Below, in pieces: positions 1 to 13,325 of a DNA stretch of 64,000 nt (within the stretch, counting starts at the first letter, position 1; every line of letters begins with the position of its first letter). Source of the DNA: Glaciozyma antarctica PI12 (taxonomy: Eukaryota; Basidiomycota; Microbotryomycetes; Kriegeriales; Camptobasidiaceae); the NCBI GenBank assembly GCA_002917775.1, contig KZ627148.1, positions 1,655,183-1,719,182 of the forward strand, in the 5' to 3' direction. A model generated the notes under the pieces. The model ran no database searches. It saw only the letters and a list, made by a program, of their open reading frames with translations, and was not told the DNA's origin. A program made the position numbers and the translations under genes.

Positions 1-617
1 TGCAGGTAGCCCCAAGGCCCCTCCTTGTCCTTTCCACCAGTCCCAGCGTTCACTCCAAGGCGCAAGGCTGCTCGACCGGCAGCCACCAGTCCCTCTCGTG
101 CCACCTCCCTAACCTTCTCCTTTGAATCTCCCATCCGATCCAAACCCAGCGGTAATAGCGCAACAAAGGCATGCTTGAGCGTGTGGTTGACTGATCCGGA
201 GAGAGGATGAGATGCGGCGGAGGAGCTGGTAGAGATGGTCCGGGCAGGGGATGAGGTGCTGGCGCGGAGGTCGGGGACGGAGATGGGAACGAGGAGGGGG
301 AAGAAGGCAGGAAGGCAGGAAAGAGCGGCGAAGGAGACGTGTGCGTTGGAGGTCTTGAGGGCCGTACGGAGGAGCGCCGTGAGGTGGTCGGCGTCGGCGA
401 GCTGCAGGGGGAGGCGTGAGCAGCCTGCTCGGCCGTCAGATTCGATTGCACCTACCTCTGTCTCGCTATGAAGGCCGCTCTCAAGAGCTGTAAGCGCCGT
501 CACCTTCTGGTCGTTGTCTGTTTTGAATGCGACAACAGCGTCAGCAAGGGGGTTTCTTGGTCGGAGAGCCAGCGTACCCGTGCCAGCCAAGCGCTGCTCT
601 AGCAGTTCAAGATCCAT
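1..617 (-). CDS. STU1: STU1/CLASP-family microtubule-binding protein, N-terminal part (cut by window edge)
   Basis: CLASP proteins bind plus ends of microtubules and are needed for spindle stability. Reading starts at the ATG at 617-615 (MDLELLEQRL). Exon 1 (617-456) encodes 54 codons including DNDQKVTALTALESGLHSE. A 54-base intron (455-402, GTAGGT...CTGCAG) follows, and exon 2 runs off the left edge. The translated part is a TOG-like HEAT array: LADADHLTALLRTALKTSN, AALSCLPAFFPLL, then ALLPLGLDRMGDSKEKVREV. The last block closely resembles the FLPLLIDRLGDSK stretch I recall for Stu1 and CLASP. Only about 187 residues are visible, so the basic linker and C-terminal domain cannot be checked. 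The gene is divergent from the HSF-type gene to its right. Family assignment rests on remembered motifs, not a search. Confidence 0.72.
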   Translation of the reverse strand, partial: MDLELLEQRLAGTGTLALRPRNPLADAVVAFKTDNDQKVTALTALESGLHSETEVGAIESDGRAGCSRLPLQLADADHLTALLRTALKTSNAHVSFAALSCLPAFFPLLVPISVPDLRASTSSPARTISTSSSAASHPLSGSVNHTLKHAFVALLPLGLDRMGDSKEKVREVAREGLVAAGRAALRLGVNAGTGGKDKEGPWGYL

Positions 618-1153
618 ATTTACTCAGTCAAGCGAATTGCAGCTTCGAAAGGCGTCGGCGAAGAGGGAGAGGGAGAGAGCTCCGCCGAGCGAGCTGCAAG
701 CTGTTCTTGTTGATTTCGATCTGCGCCTCTCTCTCTCCTACTCTACGCTCAACGGAACTTCTTTCAGGCTTCGCCCATTCGCTTCGTAGGCTGGACGACG
801 CAGCACCAGGAGAGGACGCAAACGCGACTGTCGGATCCAGCGCTTCAACTTCATTCGCGGAGCCCGTCTCTGGCGAGTGCTGGACCTCTGGTTACAGTTC
901 CAACCCTGGAATGCAGCGTGCCTGGTGGAAGAGCTCTGCGTTCTCCTCACTTCTCGGCGAGGCGGGCGGCCTGAGGCCCCTGGGGTGTCGGGACGCTCTG
1001 TGCCAGAGAGCTACTTCCGGAGGAGCCACACCGGAGCCTGTGTTGCTTCCCTTTGCCGACAACGACGGGTTCTAACTACGTCTGCACGAAGCCACAGGGA
1101 TCTCCACTGAGAGCAGCTGAGGAGAACTGCAGCTGGAGAGGACTTCAGCTGTT
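618..1153. other. divergent intergenic region, STU1-like / HSF-type factor A
   Basis: This stretch separates the start of the STU1-like gene from the open frame of the HSF-type gene. It should hold both promoters and the 5' leader of the HSF-type gene. The only ATG between here and position 1460 lies at about 911 and would need an intron to join the downstream frame, because a TAA closes that frame at about 1073 and a TGA at 1118. I see no convincing TATA box or other clear motif. Confidence 0.5.
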
Positions 1154-2692
1154 GTGGACCTCTCCAGCACAGCGCCTTGGGCCGCTCTCGAGTTTGCTTC
1201 AGCTCTCGCTCCCTTCAGCCCCGCCAGGCTGCAAGAGCTTCTCAGATCTCAGCCTCCTTCATTCCTCCCCCGACAAAGAAGCTCTCTCACCTCGCTCAAC
1301 ACCTTACCTCCGACCGGCGGATCTCCGCAGAGAGGAAGCTCGGTAGCCGAAGTCCTTCGAGAAGAGAGGCTTCTTCTCCTGCCCTCACCAGTCCTGCTGT
1401 CGAACGAGTACCACGACGACCTGGACTACTGGGAACCGATTGCGCCATCGCCTCAGTACCAACCAGCTTACCTCCACTCCTGGGGATCCACCCCGTTTGA
1501 TCTCAACGCCGCCCCCGACATCGCGTACCCAGCACCCGCTCCCGAAGCCTCGTTCACCCCGCACAGCTACCCCCTCTCGCCAGGTCCTTCCGAGCGACGC
1601 CACTCGACGGACGCCTTGTTCCCGCGCTATCCGTTCTACGGAACGCCGCATACGGAGGACGCCTTCAATTCTCGTCGCCAGTCGTTCAGCTTCCAGCCAC
1701 CTCGTCCCTCGCAAGATCTCTACCCCGCCGGCCCCTCGCTCGACCTGTACTCCGCTGGCCCTTCGACCGGATTCTACTCCTCCGAGCTCGCGCTCGACCA
1801 CCAGCACCCTCAGCAACTCCTCCATCACCCTCATCCTCAGCACCAGCCGATCAGCCCGACCCTCTCCTCCTTCCCCTCGCAGACCTTCCACGAGGACTAC
1901 ATTGCGTACCCTCCCACTCCTCAGAGCCAGTCGACTGCGTCATCGAGGAGGTCTAGCCTGACGGAGGAGCCGGAGAGGAGGGGTTCGTTCGACGCGCCGG
2001 TGATGCCTTATCGCCCTGGAGTGACGGTGCGTTTGCTCTCCCTTTCATTTTTTTGTGGAAGGGATGCTGATGAGCGCGCAGCCGTTCGCTTCGAAACTTC
2101 ATTGGATCCTCGAGCACCCGGAACAGTATGGAGAATGCGTCAAGTGGGGAGAGAATAGCGATGTAGTCCTCATCGCCACTCGTGAGTTCCTCCCTCCCCT
2201 CCTCCAGCTACTCTAACACTACTCTCCACTCAGAAAACCCCTCATTACTCACCCATGTCCTCCCAACTCTCTTCTCGCACTCGAACCTTGTCTCCTTCCT
2301 CCGCCAACTCCACCTCGTTCGTCCCTCCCTCCCTTCTGCGAGCACGGTACTGACCTATCATCGCAGTACGGTTTCCAGCGCCTCTCCACCTCAGCACAGC
2401 AAGAAGCTCAAGGACCCGCTGGCTCCTCGCTCCCTGTTTCAGACAGCGAGGCTTGGCGCGCGCTCGAGCATGAATACATGTGCGTGCTTCCTCTCGCTTC
2501 GTGGGCTTTTCTGACGCTTCTGGGAGTAGGAAGAAAGCCGATCCGTCGAAGCTCCACCTCTTGCGACCGAAGCCGTCCAAGGTGCGTCCTTGATCTCGTT
2601 CGCTCGCTCGCGAATTATACTCATCGCACTCGCTTCTACGGCAGGCTCGTCAGCTCAAAAAGGCGAAGAAGGCTGCTATGGCTGAACGCTGA
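1154..2692 (+). CDS. HSF-type DNA-binding transcription factor A
   Basis: Predicted nuclear transcription factor with a heat-shock-factor-type winged-helix domain. The first ~285 residues are Ser/Pro/Tyr/His-rich and probably disordered. The DNA-binding domain follows, split over short exons: PFASKLHWILEHPEQYGE, KWGENSDVVLIAT, then LVSFLRQLHLYGFQRL. This matches the HSF pattern FVxKLxxML...FSSFVRQLNMYGF. The tail MKKADPSKLHLLRPKPSK ends in a Lys-rich stretch and stops at 2690-2692. Introns lie at 2027-2081, 2182-2233, around 2320-2366, 2474-2530 and 2582-2644. No in-frame ATG exists before residue ~284, so position 1154 is only the start of clear coding and a 5' exon is probably missing. A paralogue with matching introns lies at 35966-37247. 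Targets cannot be inferred; it diverges from canonical Hsf1. Confidence 0.78.
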
Positions 2693-3186
2693 ACGGGGTT
2701 CGTGTTTGCAGAGCGCAAAGCGGACACGTGTGGAGGGAGGCGAGGGCGGGAAAATGTACATAGCGTTTCGGTTCCGCTGAAATATGAAATTGTAAATAAA
2801 TGAAGGCGTTGATCAGTATCAACGTGGCTGTCGTGCCTTGTTCTCGTTCGCGAACTGCTGGGAAAGACGCAAAAAGTGTCGCCAGAATGGAGTTGTCGCT
2901 CGCTGGCTGACTCTGTGCCCGGCGTTCTAACAGGGCTTCTCGTCGTCGTCGTCGATGAATTAGTTTACTCTACACTCTCTCCTTCCTCCCCAGTACTCTG
3001 AGTCAAAACACGACGGAACGAGATTTGCTTGAACTCGGCGCCTCCGAAATCTTGAACGATTCGAGTACTCAAACGCTTCCTCCTCCTCTTACGCTCCTCC
3101 CTCCACCGTTCTAACCTCGCCGCCACTCTTGCTGCACCCCCGGCCTATACACCACCAGCCACTCCGCCTTCGCGACAGCCCCCACG
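2693..3186. other. intergenic region between HSF-type gene A and ARG8
   Basis: Both neighbours are on the + strand, so this holds the 3' UTR of the first gene and the promoter and 5' UTR of ARG8. The last ~120 bases before the ARG8 ATG are pyrimidine-rich, as in many leaders of this genome. No coding signal is seen. Confidence 0.5.
2795..2800 (+). terminator. AATAAA polyadenylation signal of HSF-type gene A
   Basis: A perfect AATAAA sits in an A/T-rich patch about 100 bases after the stop codon of the HSF-type gene. That is the right place for a cleavage and polyadenylation signal, and A/T-rich patches are rare in this GC-rich window. Confidence 0.5.
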
Positions 3187-4910
<1,724 letters not shown>

Positions 4911-5165
4911 AGGGATTGAAGGGGTGATTGGGCACGGATGGGAGGGGACATAGATTAGAGTTCTCGAGGTAATTGAGTAGGAGATTCGTGTTGTGCTCGC
5001 GCGGGATTTACGATTCTGCTCTTCGGCCCTGGTTCGCTCAGAGTTGACGGCGTAGAACGAGGTAACGAGGTAACGACGACGACGTAAAACGGGGGTATCG
5101 AATTTACAAGCATGGTACGAAGGGGGAGGAATGCAAAGCGGGGTGTGTGCAGAGAACAAACGATA

Positions 5166-8100
5166 CTAGTACTGGCGCGTGAGCGCATCGAGCTCAGGAG
5201 GGACTGCGAAAAAAAACCCAAGTCAGCTCTCGCTCAACGACGACCGAGGCGCAACGTACCGGTCCATCCGTGCGTAGCAGCGGCGCGCTTGAAGCCCTCG
5301 ATAGCCTCCTGCATCGTGTACGGCCTCGCCCAATTCGTAGGATCGAGGCGCGCAGGACGAGGTTCGAGGTTCGAGCTGCGAACGTCGTCGTCAGCGAAGT
5401 CCTGCACAGCGTAGGGAGAGAGAGAGAAACGCACATGGCCATCCTGATCTGGAGGAGGACGGCAGGGATGCTGTAGATGGGGTTCCAGCCGTCCGTCGTG
5501 AGAAGGTCAGAGCAGATACTGCCGCCACCAGTGACGTGTCCTGTTCGCAAACAGATTAGCGATGGCGTCGAGAGAGAGAACTGTGGGAAGCTCACCTCCA
5601 CCGCCGTGGATGAAGGGAAGGAAGCGCGGGTAGACGATGCGGAAGAAAGGCGGGCTGAGGGGGAAGGATTCGGGGAAGCGAATCTCCATCAGGAGCGACT
5701 GGATTCCTTTCGCCTTGAGGTCCCTGACAGCGAAAGAGGTCAGCTTCTCGAGTATATGTGTGTGACGAGAGACGCTTGCGCACTTGGAGATGGGGAGGTC
5801 GGGATCGAATCCGAGGAGTTCGACGATCCACGTAAAGATGTTGCCGTCGCTTCGTTCCTGCGATCTCGTCGTCATAAACCACTTCCTCGAAAGCACGGGA
5901 GAAGACGCACAGGATCAAAGTGGAAGCCGCACGCAGTCGGTCCGAGCTTCTCCTCCTCCGCCATCATCGCCCTCATCTCGCGCTGAATCGTCAAACTCGC
6001 ACCCTTGTTCGGCTTCGCAGGCGGCGGAAGCAGGCGAATGAGACTGAGCAGTTCGGCTCCAGCGGGAACGAACGTGTCCTTGGCCTTGCCCTTCGCAGCG
6101 GCGAGATCAGCGCGAGACGACGTCGATCCGAGCGCGCGCTTCTTGGGCGACTCGACGACGGGAGGTTCCTTCATGAGCTCCGTGTCGGACGTGTTGAGAT
6201 CTTCGTCCGCGTCATCGAGCTTTCGGTGCATCGCCTGCAGCTTGGGAAGGAGGTCGGGGATCGCGACGTGGGTCGTGTTGAGGAGGAGGGGGTGCGCAGG
6301 GTCGAGGGGAACCGACTTGGTGAGCTGAGACTTGGAAGCAGCGACGGCCTCGTCGGTCGCTGCATCGGGAGTGTAGTTTTGGGACGCTCCCCTCTGCACG
6401 ATCAAGACTCGGCCTTTGGGCGGACGTCAGCTGCGCTCCGAGAAGCTGGTCCGGCGACGAGACTCACACTGGATCCAGTCGAGGTTTTGGACGACAAAGT
6501 AGGGGTTGTTTGAGCTGGAGGAGACCGTTAGCTCGAGACCATTTTCGGCGGAGAAGCTTGCCAACTTACACAAACTCGTTCGGCAGGTTGACGATCTCAG
6601 CGAGAGCAGCCAGCTTCCCGACGCCAAAATCCTGAGCAGAGCGAAGCGGCGTCAGTTGGTTTGCGCACGAGCTGAGGGAATGAGCGCACGGCGTTCTTCC
6701 AGTTGTTGGTGGCGAACTGAGAATAGTGACCGAGCGAAATCGAGCCTTCCTTCGCAACTGCCAGCGAGGTCAGCGGCTGATGAGTACGACGAGGAGCGAC
6801 AAGATGCTCACAGTAGACACCGTGCCCGTACGCGCGACCGTTGACCGTGTCCTTGAAGTGGAGACCCTCGCGAAGACTGCAAAACGGGACGTAACGATCA
6901 GCCAGGCTCGTGATCTGGAGAACGCGAGGAACGCACATGCTGTGCCAGTTCTTGACCGCTGAGCCGTGCCAGGCGTAAAGAGTCGGATAGGTCTTGGCGT
7001 TCTTGTTCCTGCGAAAGGTCGGTCAGGAGGAGGAGTACGGGGACGGAAGCCAACGTACTTGAGCTGCGCAGCTCTGATGTTCTCGGTGAGAAGGTGTTCC
7101 TTCGCGGGGGAGCCGACGACCAGGCGAAACTGGCGGTACGACTTGGGGATGCCTTGAACGAGCTCGTCCTCCTCCTCGATCTGCTTGAGGTACGACGTGT
7201 TCGAAGCGATGATCCAGCTGGCAGAGAACAAGGTCAGCGCCGAACGAAGCTCCGAGGGCGAGGCGACGAACCGAAGAAGTTTCCAAGCCGAGTTGCTGAT
7301 GAGTCCGCCGCGCATGTCGGTGAGCTTTCGAATACGAGTGAGCTGCTTGTCGTTCTCCGAGAGGTCTTCGCTGTTCAGCCACGCCTTCATCTCAGACTGC
7401 AGTGATTCGGGTCAGCTCAACGCACAAGTCTCAAGAGCGAGATAGACGCACCACTGGTGGGAGCTCCGTGATCAAGTTGGCGATTCCGAGGTTGCGAGCC
7501 GCCTGATCCAGCCCGTCAAAGTCGGCCGTCGGGTCGCCCTTCTTCCAGACGGCGTGCGCGTTCTCGGGAACTTCGAGCGAGAGGCCTTGAGGCTGGAGGT
7601 CGGTCTTGAGTCCGTTCTCCTTGGCGGCAGTGTAGGCGAGCTGGATTAGGAGGTCGACGGCAGGGGCGTTCGTCTGAAGAAGAGCGCGGTGAGTCGGCGT
7701 GTTGCGTTTCGTAGTCACAAAACGGGCTCACTTTGATCTCATGCTCGAGAGAAGGACCGAGTCCGAGGGAGATGAGCTGGAAGAGGCAGAGCGGCGAATC
7801 GCATACGAACGGCTTGAGGGCGACGATGTTCGTCTCGATCTTCCTGCGAAAGAGGAGTACGTTAATGAGTGACTCCGAAGGTCATCAAAGCACAGGCGGC
7901 GTACTTGAAGCAAATGAGGCAGAACAGGGGACACATAACGAATCGACGGATGAGGTAGGAGAACGCGAGGAGAGGGTAGTTGCTGCTCTTGCGCCCAACT
8001 TTCGCCATCGGGTCCACCGGAAGCTGTAGAATTCTCGTTAGTACGATGACTGGCAAGAGACGAGCGCGAACGCACAGTGTAAGAGCCGGCGACCGCGTTC

Positions 8101-9724
8101 TCCTGCTTGTCGGCCTTCTGACACGCCTTCTTGTCGATGGTCTGCTTCGTCTTGCCAGGTGCAAGGCAGTGATGCTCCGCACCAGCCCAACCGACGTTGG
8201 CGTTGCTCCTGCGGGTGAGGAGGATCTCCTGGAACTTGTCGGAGAAGAGGGAGTCGAGAGGGGCGCTGAGGGAGATGGGGTCAAAGTCGTCCTCTGCGCC
8301 AACGAGTCAGTATGCGATCGGTCGCAGGTGGAAGTGCGAAAAACGCACTGGTGTAGGTGTTGGAACTGTGAGAACGGAAGGCGGCGGAGATGGCTCCTTT
8401 CGACGGCTTGTAATGAGGCGAGATTCCGACGCGGAAGCGAACTTCGCCGCGCGTTCCGTTGTCCGGATCGACGGGGTACTTGGCGCCAAAGTTCATGAGG
8501 AGGACGAGGTACCGCACTTCGCCCGTGATGAGATCCGAGTCCCAGGCTTGCAGAGCGCGAAGGGGAGCGCCGAGGCTGTTGACCTTCTTCGAAACCGATA
8601 CGATGTTGTCGAGCTCGGATACACGGCAGAATCCTGGTCGGAAGCCAGCATTGAGGAGGTCCTTGAAGTCCCTGCGCAGACCGAACGCGAGTCAGCTTCC
8701 TGCTCCGAGCTCCGACACTGGGCGCAACCGTGCTCAGTCGTCCCAACTCACCTTCGCAAGGCAGCCATAAACTCGGGGCTCTGGTTGACAGCCGCATCCC
8801 CAAGTCCGTAAAGCGAGTCGTCCCCGTCGTCGTATTCGTCGTCGTCCTGAGTCTGATTCTGAGACGCTTGAGGAAGAGAGCTGGTGTAGGGGGAGGGTTC
8901 CTTATGGATAAGGCGGGAGACGAGGTAACGAACGACTCCGGCAACCGAGCGGTCGGCTAGCTCGTGAGGAAGACTGCAGGCGAGCGTCAGCACGAGGTGA
9001 GCGCAGAGTCAGGGGCAGGACGCGAGACGCACCTCGGCACCTCGCCCAGGACGCTCTCGACGTCGGGCCCAATCTCGCTCTCGGAGAAGCAGAGGACGTC
9101 GTGCGAGTGAGGATAGCCCGCCAGCTCAGGGAACATGATGACGAGCTTGAGTCCCTTGCGGAACGCAGGATGGACGAGGCTGAACTGGACCGTCTCGTCG
9201 CCTTGCTTCTGGAAGTCTGCAAGAGAAAGAGAGGGAGTACACCAGTCAGCTATCACTCCATATTCCCTCCTAGCTCGTCGTCCCCCGACGTAGGACGCGC
9301 GCCACTCACTCTTGACGTGCACGCCCTCCGCGCTTCCGAACTCTTCGGCCAGCGCACCGACGTCGGCCGCGTACTGCTTCCTCGAGCTCAGTTTCCCCTT
9401 GAAAGGCTTGTGGACCGGCTCCGGAGGCGCCTCGAGCTCCTCGTCCGAGTCGTCAATCACGATAGTCTCGCCCTCCTTGCTCTCCCTCCCGTCGTCCTGG
9501 TCCCCCTCCTCGTCCGTACCGCCCACAGCCTCCTCAGCGTCCGAGTCATACTCGAAGGCCTCGTCGTCGTCTTCGTCCATCATGTTGTCGGAATCGTAGG
9601 GGCGAGAGGTCGAAGCAGTTGGGGGGACGGGGAGGGCTTGGGCGCTGCTGCGGGTTTCGCGCTTGGAGGGCGGTGAGGGCGGCGATAGCTTGGGCTTCTT
9701 GCTGCTGCTGGGACCGGCTTCCAT
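5166..9724 (-). CDS. PARP catalytic domain fused to a ubiquitin-conjugating (E2) domain
   Basis: One protein in about fifteen exons joins two modifier enzymes. Start MEAGPSSSKKPKLSPP at 9724; stop at 5168-5166 after THGWTVPPELDALTRQY. In order: an acidic disordered N-terminus with the SUMO-interaction-like motif IVIDDSDEE (residues ~88-96); an RWD-like segment (FRKGLKLVIMFPELAGYPHS); a long central region; an ADP-ribosyltransferase domain with YAWHGSAVKNWHS, LREGLHFKDTVNGRAYGHG and VYFAKEGSISLGHY; and a C-terminal UBE2Q-like E2 fold with MEIRFPESFPLSPPFFRIVY and HVTGGGSICSDLLTTDGW. The ART His (6960-6971) and Tyr (6813-6815) and the E2 Cys (5512-5514) are present. The third ART residue, Glu in poly-ADP-ribose polymerases, aligns with Pro in NNPYFVVQN, so mono-ADP-ribosylation is more likely. 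Genome surveys have noted fungal PARP-UBC fusions; their function is unknown to me. Confidence 0.87.
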
Positions 9725-9883
9725 GCTTAGGGGGGAAGAGCGGTTCGGTGGAAGGAGACGAAAGGACTCCGCGAACTTTCGCCTCGAGACAGCGGGCGCA
9801 CAGGCCTCTCGGTCTGTTTCTCTTTCAGGCAAGCGTTCACGGAAGATGCAGCTACGTTCACACTTGTATTGACAAGCGTCGAC

Positions 9884-12800
9884 TCAGTACTGCTCAGCCA
9901 TGACTGGAAAGGAAACGAACAGAAGTCAGCGAGAGAAAGACGCGAAAGCCGGCCTGCGAAGACTCACTCAAGGTCACCAACGACGTCCAGCCAGTGAATG
10001 GATGACTGCAGAGCAACCAGTTCAGCGAGAGCGTAAAAAGAACAAGCGCACGACTAACCTCCGCTGTCCTCGACCCGTCATCGCGTGGTACTGCTCCCAA
10101 ACGTACCCCGTCCGCTCGTACTCCTATTAGGCGACGCCTCATTAGCCACCACGACGAAGGGAAGGAAGGAGCGAACGAACCTGGTAGACGTTGTTGATGA
10201 TGTTGTCGCGCAGCTCTGCGTAAATCTCCGCCGCACGAACTTGATTCGGTCCGGGCTCCTTCGCGTAGATCTGAGGTTCGCGTCAGCTTCCCTCCCTCGT
10301 TCTCCCCTCGCCCAAACCCACCTTGAACAACGAAGAGAGCGCCATGTAGTTCATCGGGATCCAGATCGGTCCTCGCCAATAGTTCTCGCCCTGCCCGAAG
10401 AAAGGATCTTGCCGACTCAGACTTCGGATCCCGTACGGCGACCAGAGGTGCTGAGGGTCACGCAGCATGTCGAGGATGGAGCCGAGGTGCGGCGAGTCGG
10501 GAGGGAGGAGGCCAAGAAGGAAGGGGAAGAGGGAGATGTAGCCTTTGTGGCAGACGTGGATGCTCTCGTCTGCGAGAACGAAGTCAGCGACGCGAGTTAC
10601 TTTGCGGGAGTCATGACTTGCCGTTCTCGCCGATGCTGGCATCGCAGTACATCTGCTCTTCTTCGCTCCAATGAAGGTCTGTCGATGAACGAGTCAGTCA
10701 CGAACACAGGAGCGAGGAGACCGAACCAAAGCTCACCCTCAATATTCGCCACAATCGCCTCGTAGTTCCCCTCAAACTCGACCCGATCATCTTCCTCTCC
10801 CAAGAATTCCGCAATCTCCCCCATCGTCTTCGTGAAGAACCCCATCCAGCTGATCAAATCGAGATGCAGCTCCCCAAGATGCGGCGGCTTCGCACGCGGG
10901 TAGTCGTCCAGCCCACTCGTGAGGACGTGATCCTCCGTCCGCCCTCTCCACCGGTACGCCTCGGACCGACTACGCGCCTCCCTACCCCACTCCTTGACCT
11001 CCCCGCGCTGCGTCGTGCGGAACCACTCGTAGTGTCGCTTGAGCTTCGTGTAGATCGCCGTGAGGAACTCCTTGGCGAGGTAGGGGTTCTGAATGTGCAG
11101 GGACGCGAGGGATTCGGAGGAAGTGAAGTCGGTGGCGAGTGAGAGGTCGGAGAGGTCGACGAGGGAGACGCCGGCTTTCTTGAGTCGGTCGATGTAGGCG
11201 GTGACGGCCATTGCTAGCGTCGGAGGGTTGGCGTAGGTGGGATACTGCGTTTGGAACTCTTGAGGGACCTGTGTTGAAGCCTCGGTCAGCCTGTTGACTT
11301 GTGAGACCGTCGAAAGGACCAACCCTGCTGCGAGCCTCCTCGCCGAGGATCTGCTCTCGCGCAACCCAGCCGTCCTCGTCGATCAAGTCGACCCAACTCT
11401 TGAGAATCTCCAGACTGAGATCGTTATCCCAAGCCCCAACGACGAGCAAGTGGAAGCCTTCGTCCCTGTCGGCCCAAAAGCGTCAGCCTGCGACGCCGCA
11501 GATGCGAACTTCAAACTCACCAGTAGAACCCTCGAGGGAAGAAGCTGCGACTAGGCGTAGAAGTCAAAAGCTCTGTCGGCTCCGTCAACTCGGGTTCCGC
11601 CTTCCTCCCCGCTCCTCCGTCCTCGTCGACGTCGTCCCATTCGTGCGCGAAGCTCCGGTCGACGATCGAGGAACCGGCGAAATAGCCAACACCACCGAGC
11701 ATGTTTGCGGTGATGTCTTGCGCAAACGAGATTTGGGAAGGGGAGAAGGTTCGGGAGAGGTCGAAGGTGCGAGAGAAGCGATCGGTGTAGGCGGCTGATG
11801 AGGCGGCGAGTCCGGCGCTGAGAGCTGCGGCTGAGGGGATGGTGTTAGTCCAGCCATCCACCTTCACAAATAAGGAGTACGAACAGTTGAGCTTGCTGGG
11901 AATAGAGTCGGAGTCGAAGAAGATGTCGACCGACCACGATCCTTCGTACGCTTTTTGAAATCCGTATAGGTTGGCGCCATAACGGACGTCGTTCGGGAGT
12001 GCGAAGAGCAGCGCAGGATCTGGAGGGCTATCCCTTCCGTAGGTGTTGACGACTTCGGGAACGCTCGGCAAGAATGAGTTCATGAGGACGTCTGCCGCAA
12101 GTCAGCGAGCTGCACCCGGAGCGAAGAACGTTTAAGGGACATACCTTTCGCTTTCCAGACTTGCCCAGGCTGAGTTCGGGCGCCGTAGAATTGCGTGCGC
12201 TCAAGGCGATCTCCGAAGTCTTCGGCGTGAGCGCCAGGCGTGAGAGGTGGGTTGCTGGGATCTGAAGGCATGAGCGTGAGCTGAGGGATTACCGAGCGCA
12301 AGGAGCAGAAGCTGACCATCGACGATCCTGATCGTATAGCTTCCCAATCCGTAGGTAGAGCCGGTGAGTGTCGGGACTCCCTCGATTCCCTGAGAAGGAG
12401 AGCATCAGTGTCGTTGCGGAGTTCAGAAAAGTGGCGACGACGCACCTCTTCGTCGTCCTCGTTCTGCAGCTCCAACACGTCCAGCTCCCCATCATTTCCA
12501 AAGTAGTTGATAAGTGATATCCTAGAGGGTTGACCTTGACCGCACAACGTCAGCTACGCTCAACTCGCGGTGCGTCTCGCTACTCACCTGGCACCAGCGG
12601 TGTCCCCTTCACTCGCACGCCCCAGCTTCCTCCTAACTGCATCGTTAGATTTGCGCTAGCCTTCCCCGCTCTACTGCGCACCTGCATCTCCTCCGGGCAC
12701 CTTGAGAAACTCGGTTCTGAGCTCCACGTTATTCTCCGGATCCTTGATGATCTGAACCGCCGCTCCTCGTCCATCGTGCTCCGTGAAAGTGTACGAAGCC

Positions 12801-13123
12801 ATTCCATCTCCTTGATCGCATGCATGCCGAGCTCCTGTGCGATCACGAGCTCCATCAGCAACGATCTTGGACGTAGGCAGCTCGAGAGAGCACGAACGAG
12901 TGTACGACTTGTAGTCGTGCAGCCCGAACCACATGAGGCCGGTAAGAAGAGTCGGACCGCGCGGTCGGAGCCCAAAGTAGAGGTTCGGTCGGTAGGTCCC
13001 CCAGAGCAAGCTCTGGTTCGCGGCGTGAGCTGCTGTCGGGAGGTCATCGGCGTTTGGCGTGTCGGCCGCTCCGACAGTCGCTATAACGAGAGCCGCAAGT
13101 GCTGAGGTGAATAAGGGCTTCAT
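9884..13123 (-). CDS. CWH41: mannosyl-oligosaccharide glucosidase (ER glucosidase I, GH63)
   Basis: Removes the outermost glucose from Glc3Man9GlcNAc2 just after transfer to nascent glycoproteins in the ER. The start at 13123 gives a signal peptide or anchor ([20 protein letters not shown]). Family blocks follow: [68 protein letters not shown], and the catalytic-region block [20 protein letters not shown]. The gene has about ten short introns and ends with GWTSLVTL, an intron, then IMAEQY and the stop at 9886-9884. It sits head to tail with the PARP-E2 gene (about 160 bases between) and divergent from the large C1 gene. The protein should be soluble or single-pass in the ER lumen. Assignment is secure. 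Confidence 0.93.
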
Positions 13124-13325
13124 TAGAGCTTCCTGGAGCTGATTAGGGCAGTTGTGAGGTGTCCAGCGACCAGCGCTGCTCGGAGGGTGAGGAGAGGAGG
13201 TCAAGAGACGTCGCGCTGTCTCCTCCCTTCTTCTCCTCCTCCCCCGCCCTCCTGGACGTGTTCCTTCCGTCTCCGACATCTCAACGGGCACAGGCAGCTC
13301 CTGCTCGGAGCTCAACTCGCAAGTC

